From Flammeovirgaceae bacterium UBA5585 (GTDB lineage: Bacteria; Bacteroidota; Bacteroidia; Cytophagales; Cyclobacteriaceae): 64,000 bases of DNA. Below the pieces are notes generated by a model. That model was not told the origin of the DNA and did no database searches. It saw nothing but the letters and a program-made list of their open reading frames with translations. Of this stretch, positions 35,109 to 41,396 are shown one piece after another. The stretch's first letter is position 1. Each line of letters begins with the position of its first letter. The translations under genes were made by a program, and so were the position numbers. Where the stretch lies: positions 62,304-126,303 of the forward strand of contig DILT01000019.1 in NCBI GenBank assembly GCA_002425185.1. Reading direction: 5' to 3'.

Positions 35109-35114
35109 TAGGTC

Positions 35115-35495
35115 ATGGAGAAGCGTTGGGTAGATAAAATCTACACCTTCCTGGTAGACGCGGAAGGGCAACCGGTGAACAAGAAGTTTGACCTGGACAA
35201 GAACGTCAAAGTGGTACACGGTATCATGATGAGTTCAGACAGACCGAACCTCTTGTTCTACCGAGGCTCTCAACGCATAGAGCTTTCGGGAGAAGAGCTT
35301 TTCCCCGAAGACTTTGAGAGCAAAATGTTTATGAGTGGAATGGCCGTAGCTCCTGACAACAAATACAAGTCGTTAGGTAATGGAGTCATAGCCAGAAACG
35401 GTGAACTGAAAATCCAATACAAGGACACTGCCAATCCCAACGCTCCTTTTGCTTCCTACAAAGTTATTGTCAGCCTCTTATGTGAGATGAAGTAA
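35115..35495 (+). CDS. second beta-rich candidate structural protein
   Basis: A 126-residue protein, six bases after the capsid candidate. Strands are evident in DKIYTFLVDAEGQPVNKKFD, VKVVHGIMMSSDRPNLLFYR, SQRIELSGEELF and SYKVIVSLLCEM. VHGIMM and the final strand resemble the VSGIYLLHG and terminal strand of the preceding protein, so the two may be distant relatives. A pair of unequal single jelly-roll proteins is known in tailless Sphaerolipo/P23-77-type viruses; whether this is such a pair is untested. Confidence 0.45.
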   Translation: MEKRWVDKIYTFLVDAEGQPVNKKFDLDKNVKVVHGIMMSSDRPNLLFYRGSQRIELSGEELFPEDFESKMFMSGMAVAPDNKYKSLGNGVIARNGELKIQYKDTANPNAPFASYKVIVSLLCEMK

Positions 35496-35653
35496 TGATA
35501 GTTACGAAGACCAAACGGAGAATCATCATAGCCAAACTGGAGATTGGTAAGCTTGAGCGGTTCAAGCCATTCGAAATCCGGCTTCCGGCTAATGTGAAAA
35601 AAGTAACAGGCATTGCCGTAACAACTTCAACAAAATGGGAACCGGGACCGTAA
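35495..35653 (+). CDS. short basic protein, possibly the 5' part of the next gene
   Basis: 52 residues from an ATG overlapping the previous stop (TAATG): MIVTKTKRRIIIAKLEIGKL then strand-like FKPFEIRLPANVKKVTGIAV. It ends inside the next gene (18-base overlap). A -1 shift at ACAAAATGG (about 35631) would fuse it to the next protein and give a continuous beta-rich chain. So it is either a separate gene, a frameshifted gene or a programmed-frameshift product. Confidence 0.45.
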   Translation: MIVTKTKRRIIIAKLEIGKLERFKPFEIRLPANVKKVTGIAVTTSTKWEPGP

Positions 35654-36003
35654 CCTTTCAGGCTAATGACATGATGGACGTCTTCTATGTGGCGCAAGTC
35701 CAAGAAGAAGGAATTGAATTATCAGCCGAAGCATTGAGTCAAGTTGAAGACTCACAGTTCGACAGTGATAAGGCATGGGTTACTGGAAATGTTCCAAAGA
35801 TAAAATCCGTGCATGTTGAAGGTGACACATCCATCATCAATGCCTGGTTCAAAGGTGAGACGTTTGACAGTCCATTCGTGATCACGGTCTATATAGAATG
35901 CGAGACGGCTGAGGAACTTGAGGAAGTAACTGCGGATGAAGATATAGAGCAAGACAGGAGTGAGAGGAGAGATTTCCTGGAACCAATGGAGATACACTTA
36001 TGA
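35635..36003 (+). CDS. small beta-rich structural-type protein
   Basis: A 122-residue acidic protein (GTVTFQANDMMDVFYVAQVQ, KIKSVHVEGDTSIINAWFKG, SPFVITVYIECETAEE). Family unknown. Its 3' end overlaps the next start by four bases (ATGA), and it belongs to the chain of tightly coupled genes after the capsid candidate. It may be a minor capsid, penton or spike-base protein; this is a guess from position and fold pattern. Confidence 0.5.
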   Translation: MGTGTVTFQANDMMDVFYVAQVQEEGIELSAEALSQVEDSQFDSDKAWVTGNVPKIKSVHVEGDTSIINAWFKGETFDSPFVITVYIECETAEELEEVTADEDIEQDRSERRDFLEPMEIHL

Positions 36004-36311
36004 CCGAGCAATTCATTTTGGAGTTCGCGCCTTTGCGATTAAAACAGCAAGGGTACTCGAAGTACCATCTTCGCCATAGGGATTTCATCATCGAGGCGGG
36101 TACTACAATTACCATTTCTGCCTACAATGAAATGTTCTTCATCATTGACGAACCTCCGGGGCTTGTGGTGGACTCTGACTATGGAATGTACGACTCGACA
36201 GACGATCCCATTCCAGAGAGCATCCACATTCACAGAGGTGAAATCAGGGTCACGAACCCAGGAGCTGCAAAGAGAAGAATAAAATTTATACAAGCAATCA
36301 TAGTGAACTGA
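36000..36311 (+). CDS. small beta-rich protein of the virus-like block
   Basis: A 103-residue protein (RDFIIEAGTTITISAYNEMF, GLVVDSDYGMYDST, RGEIRVTNPGAAKRRIKFIQ). Beta-strand pattern with one short basic C-terminal strand. Family unknown. ATGA coupling to the previous gene and an eight-base gap to the next suggest co-expression in fixed stoichiometry with capsid-type proteins. Confidence 0.5.
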   Translation: MTEQFILEFAPLRLKQQGYSKYHLRHRDFIIEAGTTITISAYNEMFFIIDEPPGLVVDSDYGMYDSTDDPIPESIHIHRGEIRVTNPGAAKRRIKFIQAIIVN

Positions 36312-36318
36312 TAGAATT

Positions 36319-37131
36319 ATGGCACTACCGAACAAAGAGAAATACGAACAGAAAAAGATTGACAACCTTTTGCAATACCTGCGACTTTACCACGACAAAG
36401 GTCAACCCATTGACTACGAAATTCTGGTAGATGGCTTTAAGGCCGTTCGCAGAACGAGTGACCCTGATATGTTCACCATGTTTGAAAACTTCGTTACTGC
36501 GGATACACGATCTATTGAAGTGTTGCTCTTCACAGGTAGTAGCAACAACAACGAAAAACGAATCTTCTATTTCGGAGAACCACAAAAGGATGGGTTATCC
36601 GGAGTGGACGTAAAAAACATCGTGGACGAGGAAGTGCAACGAAAACTCCGCGACAAAGAGTACGATGAACTCAAGGACGAAAATAAAAAATTACAACAGC
36701 ACATAGCCGACCTTGAGAGCGAAGTTGAGGAATTAGAGAAGCACAATGCCAGACTTGAATTGAAGCAATCTCCTTTGAACAGTTTCTTGGGTGATGTTGG
36801 GTCAAGTTTGGTGGAGAGCTTCATTAAACGAAATCCCAAACTCATGTCTGCCTTTCCAGGAGGCGAGGCACTTGCCGGTTTATTACAATCCAGTAATGAT
36901 GAATCGGCAGAGGAACAAACGCCTGAATCTGAGGTAAGTTTCAAATCGAAGTCTTCTTCCTCTCCTTCTCTGAGCGAAGATGAACAGGCGGCCATTCAGT
37001 TTGTCAATCAGCTTAAGTCACAATTCAACAAGGAGGAATTTGAGCGAGTGCTTCATATTCTTCAAACCCTTGCCGATGACAAGAGCAAGATCGACCTGAT
37101 CATGAATCATGTAAACATTAAACAATCATAA
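36319..37131 (+). CDS. coiled-coil protein of the virus-like block
   Basis: A 270-residue protein. Residues about 95-150 form a strong heptad coiled coil (DELKDENKKLQQHIADLESE, EVEELEKHNARLELK). A Gly-rich hydrophobic patch follows (about 155-200, LGDVGSSLVESFIKRNPKLM), then a Ser-rich linker and a helical end (QFVNQLKSQFNKEEFERVLH). No family recognised. It could be a scaffolding or membrane-associated trimeric protein. Confidence 0.5.
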   Translation: MALPNKEKYEQKKIDNLLQYLRLYHDKGQPIDYEILVDGFKAVRRTSDPDMFTMFENFVTADTRSIEVLLFTGSSNNNEKRIFYFGEPQKDGLSGVDVKNIVDEEVQRKLRDKEYDELKDENKKLQQHIADLESEVEELEKHNARLELKQSPLNSFLGDVGSSLVESFIKRNPKLMSAFPGGEALAGLLQSSNDESAEEQTPESEVSFKSKSSSSPSLSEDEQAAIQFVNQLKSQFNKEEFERVLHILQTLADDKSKIDLIMNHVNIKQS

Positions 37132-37134
37132 TCT

Positions 37135-37317
37135 ATGAACAAGTACAGTTTTGAAGTGAGCATTGAGGCGCAAACGCAAGGTGAGGCAGAAGTAAAACTG
37201 TCGGCAGCATCAACCTTGATGCAGAAGTTAAAGGCACGCGAGATTGCCAAACTAGCCGATGTGGTAAAGAATGATCCGATGAAGACATCCATTGCCAAGA
37301 AGGCTTTGGGTCTTTAA
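37135..37317 (+). CDS. small amphipathic helical protein
   Basis: A 60-residue protein: a strand-like start (MNKYSFEVSIEAQTQGEAEV) and a basic helix (LMQKLKAREIAKLADVVKND). Starts three bases after the coiled-coil gene. Family unknown. The size and helix suggest a small scaffold or DNA-binding virion protein. Confidence 0.45.
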   Translation: MNKYSFEVSIEAQTQGEAEVKLSAASTLMQKLKAREIAKLADVVKNDPMKTSIAKKALGL

Positions 37318-37337
37318 AAGAAAGGGAAAGGTAACGC

Positions 37338-37736
37338 ATGAATGCAGACGCACAGAAGCTCCAAAATCTCAAGACCGTAGTGATCTATTCGACACTTGGT
37401 CTTGGTACTGCAACCGGATTGTTTTTTCTGGGGCGTCACTTTTATAAAAAGACCAGAGCGAACATATCGCAGAAGCATAGTCTTGAAGTGGGCGATCCGG
37501 CAACTTTCGCAAAGCAATTGAAAATGGCTTTCGACAATGACAACTACCTGGGCTGGGGCACTAACGAAAAAATGGTGATGCAGGTATTCAATGACATACC
37601 ATCAAAGAGCATGTACACGAAAGTGCAGAAAGAGTACTCCAACCTGTATGGTAGAAGTCTGAATGCCGATCTGGAGGAGGAGTTGAGTAGTGATGAATAT
37701 AACGAGCTGATAAGAGTTTTAAACGCAAAGAAGTAA
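37338..37736 (+). CDS. membrane-anchored annexin-repeat-like protein
   Basis: A 132-residue protein. One membrane helix (about 13-33, VVIYSTLGLGTATGLFFLG) is followed by a segment resembling an annexin repeat: GWGTNEKMVMQVF (72-84, like the type-2 calcium loop GxGTDE), YTKVQKEYSNLYGRSL (93-108, like the IxxxYxxxYGxxL element) and DLEEELSSDEYNELI (111-125, like LxxDLxxELSG). Bacterial single-repeat annexins are known; the match is by eye. Calcium-dependent membrane contact is a possible role. Its stop overlaps the next start. Confidence 0.55.
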   Translation: MNADAQKLQNLKTVVIYSTLGLGTATGLFFLGRHFYKKTRANISQKHSLEVGDPATFAKQLKMAFDNDNYLGWGTNEKMVMQVFNDIPSKSMYTKVQKEYSNLYGRSLNADLEEELSSDEYNELIRVLNAKK

Positions 37737-38716
37737 TGGCTAAGAAGGCATCGAATGGAAGGAAGAAACTAAAGGGAAAGAAGCCACAGGGAAAGGCAGC
37801 TTCTAAGAAGGCTACAAAAGGAAAAAAGAAAGGTGTAAAACCAGCAAAGGTTTTCATCTATGCCCTTGCTTTAGCTGCACTTGGAGGAGGCGGATACCTG
37901 GTGTACGACCGGATGAAGAGGAAAAAAACGATGGAGCAGAATCAAATTCCATCGGAGGCTAACTCAGACACCATCATCATCAATAATACACTGCCCACTT
38001 CGTATGCTTCCTTTACTTCGCGGATGCCTTCTTCTGCCAGTGACAACTTCCCACTAAAAAGAGGGAGCAGAGGTTCGCGCGTCACCATGCTTCAGCAGGC
38101 ATTGGCCAAGACTTCACCAGGCATTTCCATCGATGGTCAATTTGGTCCGCAAACTGCCGGAGCGTTGAAGTCAGCAGGGTTTCCGGAAGTGGTGGACGAG
38201 ATGCTGTTCAATAAAATCATGGGAGCTTCAAGCGGATCACTCACGGTGATATTCAATCCTGCGGCATTGGCAAGTAGCCTCTACACCGGAGCACAATCGA
38301 AAAGTCTGGAGCAAGTCATGAGTGTGCTGAAGCAACTCAAAACGGGTTCAGATTACTCATCGGTAAACGAATACTATAAAAAGCAAAGTTTTATTGCCAG
38401 GACAATCGTCACTGACTTATTGGATTATGCTTTCAAAAGTAATGAAGCAGCAAAAACACAATTAAGAAATGAATTCCTGCGCATGGGTTTAAAGGTGAGC
38501 AGCACAGGTACGTGGAGCTTGCAAGGAATCAAGCTCTATAAAGACCTCATCACCATCCGGGAAACCGTAGTGACGGATGCGCAAAATAACCGGATACCCG
38601 TGCGAAGGAATACAATACTCGGAGACGAGCTGGAGGTGGCAAATGGAATGACCAGTTTCAAGTCAATTGATAACAGCATTCTCAAAGTTCCTACCCAGGA
38701 CGTCAAGTACACTTAA
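37736..38716 (+). CDS. membrane protein with peptidoglycan-binding domain
   Basis: A 326-residue protein: a Lys-rich N-terminus (KGKKPQGKAASKKATKGKKK), one membrane helix (FIYALALAALGGGGYLVYD, about 40-58), a PG_binding_1-like domain (LKRGSRGSRVTMLQQALAKT, then SIDGQFGPQTAGALKSAG, about 105-150) and a long helical C-terminal half. The layout of basic tail, membrane and peptidoglycan binder fits an entry or lysis protein in a virion membrane. It directly precedes the lysozyme gene. Confidence 0.7.
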   Translation: MAKKASNGRKKLKGKKPQGKAASKKATKGKKKGVKPAKVFIYALALAALGGGGYLVYDRMKRKKTMEQNQIPSEANSDTIIINNTLPTSYASFTSRMPSSASDNFPLKRGSRGSRVTMLQQALAKTSPGISIDGQFGPQTAGALKSAGFPEVVDEMLFNKIMGASSGSLTVIFNPAALASSLYTGAQSKSLEQVMSVLKQLKTGSDYSSVNEYYKKQSFIARTIVTDLLDYAFKSNEAAKTQLRNEFLRMGLKVSSTGTWSLQGIKLYKDLITIRETVVTDAQNNRIPVRRNTILGDELEVANGMTSFKSIDNSILKVPTQDVKYT

Positions 38717-38730
38717 ACAAATCAATAACA

Positions 38731-39258
38731 ATGGCAAAGTTTGAAAATTTCGCGGGCAAGCTCCTGCGATTAGAGGGAGGGTATGTGAATCACCCATTGG
38801 ACAGAGGAGGCCCGACAAAGTATGGAGTCATTCTTTCCGTGTGGAAAGAACATGGCCATGACAAAGATGGTGATGGAGATATTGATGCGGAAGACATCAA
38901 GAAACTCAGCGAAGCAGATGCAAAGTGGATCGCTAAGAAAATATTTTGGGATTACTTCAAAGCAGATTTCATTCTCAATGAATCCGTTGCTCAGTTCATT
39001 GTCGATTGGGGTTACAACTCCGGACGTAAGACAGTAGCGAAGATCGTTCAGCGTTTGGTTAATGCTGACGTGGATGGAATTGTTGGCGTGCAAACGCTCA
39101 ACGCTATCAACTGTTTTGATCAGGAACGCCTGTTTAACCTGCTCAAGATCGAGCGCAAGCTGTTCCTGAATAACATCATCAAAAGAAGACCAGATCAGGT
39201 TGTCTTTTATGACGGATGGATGAATCGCGTTAACTCATTCCTATACAAGGCAGCTTAG
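38731..39258 (+). CDS. GH108-type lysozyme (N-acetylmuramidase)
   Basis: A 175-residue protein. The start KFENFAGKLLRLEGGYVNHP with DRGGPTKYGV is the hallmark of glycosyl hydrolase family 108, Glu15 in EGGY being the catalytic acid. The C-terminal half (DWGYNSGRKTVAKIVQRLVN, DGIVGVQTLNAIN) is the family's peptidoglycan-binding-like part. It cleaves the glycan strand. No signal peptide is present, so release needs a holin, a virion-bound role or lysis by another route. It follows a peptidoglycan-binding membrane protein. Confidence 0.88.
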   Translation: MAKFENFAGKLLRLEGGYVNHPLDRGGPTKYGVILSVWKEHGHDKDGDGDIDAEDIKKLSEADAKWIAKKIFWDYFKADFILNESVAQFIVDWGYNSGRKTVAKIVQRLVNADVDGIVGVQTLNAINCFDQERLFNLLKIERKLFLNNIIKRRPDQVVFYDGWMNRVNSFLYKAA

Positions 39259-39288
39259 GAACAGTGAAACTCTAAACAAAAAAAACAC

Positions 39289-39957
39289 ATGCTATCTCGC
39301 GTCAAAGAAATATTGAAGGAATTCGGCTTCACCCTTTATACGAAACCGTATCAGTTAAACATTGTCGGGTTGCGAACCAAGAATGTAAACTCAAATAGCT
39401 TTGATGACGAGATACATGTGTTTTACACCAAGCCGGATGGAAAGTGGAACTACCATATTTTTCCTGCGACAACTGACCCAGGCACGTTCTGGCTGAACAA
39501 TCCTGCATATCCGCAGGGAACTGCAATACTTGCACAAGGGCAGAACCGCAATGCTTACTCAATTGGATTACATCGCGGAAAGTATGAGGCACTAGTCCAG
39601 GTCAAACCAGTAACGGTTATCCGTGACTATGACAGAGATGCAATCCTTGACTTCAATAATGGAGCCAAGGAGACCGGAAATTTCGGCATCAACATTCACA
39701 GAGCAGAAAGTACTGGCTCAACCAAGGTCATTGATCGGTATTCTGCGGGATGCCAGGTGTTCAAAGATGCGGACGACTTCTATGCTTTTATGCAACTCTG
39801 CAAGCTTCACGCAAAGTATCATGGAAATCAATTCAGCTATACGCTGATAGACTTTAGATCGCTCAGACGAATTACACTCAAGCGTGTGATCACAGCTACA
39901 ACCATTTTCGCGGCCATCGCTTTGGGATGGGTATTTAAACCAAACATCAATAGATAA
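39289..39957 (+). CDS. L,D-transpeptidase-like protein with C-terminal membrane helix
   Basis: A 222-residue protein. GINIHRAESTGSTKVIDRYS followed by AGCQVF has the His-(n)-SxGC arrangement of YkuD-like L,D-transpeptidases, and GTFWLNNPAYPQGTAIL with QNRNAYSIGLHRGKYEAL fits the preceding part of such folds. A C-terminal helix (VITATTIFAAIALGWVF) anchors it. Together with the adjacent GH108 lysozyme it makes a cell-wall module. The family match is by motif only. Confidence 0.6.
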   Translation: MLSRVKEILKEFGFTLYTKPYQLNIVGLRTKNVNSNSFDDEIHVFYTKPDGKWNYHIFPATTDPGTFWLNNPAYPQGTAILAQGQNRNAYSIGLHRGKYEALVQVKPVTVIRDYDRDAILDFNNGAKETGNFGINIHRAESTGSTKVIDRYSAGCQVFKDADDFYAFMQLCKLHAKYHGNQFSYTLIDFRSLRRITLKRVITATTIFAAIALGWVFKPNINR

Positions 39958-40670
39958 TGGAAGGACTTACTCCGCCATTTTATTCGAGAACGGATGAGCT
40001 TCTGTACAAAATCTACCTAAAGCTTAATGGAGAGAGTATGCCTGGACTGACGCTGAACGATATCAACACGCTCACCAAGCTGAACGCGATTCTTCAGGAT
40101 GCAGACCTTGTGAGCCAACAGCACTTCAATGATTCAATCATGGCCTTAAAAGGCAACGTGCCGGTGAGTGCTAATACCCTGGAGAAGCTCTATAATATTT
40201 TACAGGGAATGCAGTCGCTCAAACGAGAGGACATTGACACGCTGGAAGAATTGAATGCGATTCTTACAGATGCAGACCTGGTTCGGATTCAGGACTTAGC
40301 CGATGCTTTGGTTGCTCTAAACCTGAAACAGCGAAGCTTTCAATTTTACTTTCCGGATAGTCATTGGGATGACGATCACAATCAGAGCATGAGGAGAGAT
40401 CGCCTTGTTTTACGGGGTAAGATCAATTTGTTAACCGAGGACTTTACTAATGCACTATCGGCTGTATCCTATAAAACTCGCATCGATACATCCAGTTCGT
40501 GGGCATATCATTTGAATCTAACGGCTCTTCAAAACTGGATCAACGCAAATGTATCTGGCAATGAGCAAACCGGAACAAGGTATTGGGTCAGGTGTATTCC
40601 TGTTTACAAATCGGGGTATGGCGATGAAGCTGTGAATACCTTAACCTATACTTCACCGCAAGGCCTTTAA
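39957..40670 (+). CDS. fibre- or spike-like protein with internal repeat
   Basis: A 237-residue protein. Two similar units, LNDINTLTKLNAILQDADLV (residues 28-47) and REDIDTLEELNAILTDADLV (about 76-95), resemble the LNAIL-DADLV repeats found in Bacteroidota phage tail-fibre proteins. The C-terminal half is beta-rich and aromatic (RSFQFYFPDSHWDDDHNQSM, TRYWVRCIPVYKSGYG), as in receptor-binding tips. It is the last gene of the block, starting at the stop of the preceding one. A host-binding role is inferred. Confidence 0.55.
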   Translation: MEGLTPPFYSRTDELLYKIYLKLNGESMPGLTLNDINTLTKLNAILQDADLVSQQHFNDSIMALKGNVPVSANTLEKLYNILQGMQSLKREDIDTLEELNAILTDADLVRIQDLADALVALNLKQRSFQFYFPDSHWDDDHNQSMRRDRLVLRGKINLLTEDFTNALSAVSYKTRIDTSSSWAYHLNLTALQNWINANVSGNEQTGTRYWVRCIPVYKSGYGDEAVNTLTYTSPQGL

Positions 40671-40705
40671 GGTGGAGTCAGAAATAACTTCCTAACCCAA
40701 AAGTC

Positions 40706-40760
40706 TATCGAACCATCATTTCTTGAAATCTCTTTAAATTTTCAATAAAATGGTTCGATA
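40706..40760. repeat. 11-bp inverted repeat at the right edge of the virus-like block
   Basis: TATCGAACCAT (40706-40716) and ATGGTTCGATA (40750-40760) are perfect complements separated by 33 bases. The right arm contains GGTTCGAT, the T-loop sequence of the tRNA debris, and CGGGGCTACT follows at 40771. It may be a structured terminator, an attachment site or a decayed tRNA T arm. Confidence 0.5.
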
Positions 40761-40770
40761 TTGGTAACCT

Positions 40771-40780
40771 CGGGGCTACT
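40771..40780 (+). repeat. direct repeat CGGGGCTACT, left copy
   Basis: Identical to 41117-41126, where it forms the 3' acceptor strand of the tRNA-Arg(CCT)-like sequence. The two copies bracket the GIY-YIG gene, whose ATG follows this copy directly. It looks like the residue of a duplicated tRNA 3' end. Confidence 0.6.
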
Positions 40781-41002
40781 ATGTTCTTTGCTTACGTAAT
40801 AAAAAGTTTGAATTATCAACTCCTTTATAAAGGCCACTGCGAGGACTTAGATAAAAGATTAATTCAACACAATTCAGGAATAACTCCATCCATCAGGAAA
40901 TACATTCCCTTTGAAGTTGTCTACTTTGAAACGTTTGATACTCGAGAAGAAGCAATAAAGAGGGAAAAATATTTCAAGTCAGCTGCAGGCAGAAGTTTCT
41001 AA
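40781..41002 (+). CDS. GIY-YIG nuclease-domain protein, frameshifted near its end
   Basis: 73 residues as it stands: FFAYVIKSLNYQLLYKGHCE, RLIQHNSGI and EAIKREKYFKSAAGRSF follow the compact GIY-YIG (UPF0213-like) pattern, with YVI and LYKG as the two signature strands. Restoring one C after GRSF gives LKTKLGGNKY and a stop at 41029-41031, immediately before the tRNA-like sequence. These small proteins spread widely in Bacteroidota. Here it sits precisely between two tRNA-Arg fragments, suggesting mobility targeted to the tRNA gene. The base loss may be real or an assembly error. Confidence 0.75.
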   Translation: MFFAYVIKSLNYQLLYKGHCEDLDKRLIQHNSGITPSIRKYIPFEVVYFETFDTREEAIKREKYFKSAAGRSF

Positions 41003-41031
41003 AAACCAAGCTTGGCGGCAATAAATATTAG

Positions 41032-41125
41032 TAGTTCAATGCCCGCCCGGCTGACGCCAGTCGGACGGGGATAGAATAGAAGTTTCCTAAACTTTTGATA
41101 CAGGTTCGATTCCTGTCGGGGCTAC
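41032..41125 (+). pseudogene. tRNA-Arg(CCT)-like pseudogene with a hairpin in the D-loop and no 5' acceptor strand
   Basis: The parts read in order: T8-A9, D stem GTTC/GAAT (41034-41037, 41074-41077), anticodon arm GAAGT-TTCCTAA-ACTTT (41079-41095, anticodon CCT), variable loop TGAT, T arm ACAGG-TTCGATT-CCTGT (41100-41116), acceptor 3' strand CGGGGCT (41117-41123), discriminator A. The partner strand AGCCCCG is missing; the bases there belong to the end of the GIY-YIG frame. 28 foreign bases (41042-41069) interrupt the D-loop. It cannot fold into a normal acceptor stem. Confidence 0.7.
41042..41069. repeat. REP-like GC-rich hairpin inside the tRNA D-loop
   Basis: CCCGCCCGGCTG-ACGC-CAGTCGGACGGG folds into a 12-bp stem with one mismatch and one G-T pair. 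It is far more GC-rich than its surroundings. Removing it restores the D-loop AATGGATA. Confidence 0.65.
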
Positions 41126-41126
41126 T

Positions 41127-41360
41127 TTGTTAAAATCTTATCCCTTTCTCCCAGTCATTTTGTTGAAGTGTATTTACTAAAAAATTTGTTTAGAGGGTTT
41201 TTGAAGATAGTCTGTTAAACAACTAACTAATGAATCATGATTAAACCTTGATTTCGCACCTAAAATGCTTAATGGCCCAAGAATATTATTTAACTTTTCA
41301 AGAGGAAGAAGAATAGTTACAGATGACTAATACAGGTTTGCCAATCGACTTCCCGCAGAA
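41127..41360. other. non-coding spacer, nothing recognised
   Basis: AT-rich sequence between the tRNA debris and the DUF4421-like gene. I see no gene, clear hairpin or repeat; it presumably holds the promoter of the downstream gene. Confidence 0.4.
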
Positions 41361-41396
41361 ATGAAATCAATTTACCTCGCTCAACCCTTTTACGTT

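Noticed and set aside
31041..40670. Contractile injection system or tailed prophage
   Set aside because: No sheath, tube, baseplate, tape measure, portal or terminase could be recognised; the gene sizes and membrane anchors do not fit a tail operon.
40684..40700. Second tRNA-Arg anticodon loop (TTCCTAA)
   Set aside because: The loop sequence recurs at 40689, but no stem forms around it, so it may be chance.
41032..41125. Functional tRNA-Arg gene
   Set aside because: The 5' acceptor strand does not pair with CGGGGCT and the D-loop carries a 28-base insertion.
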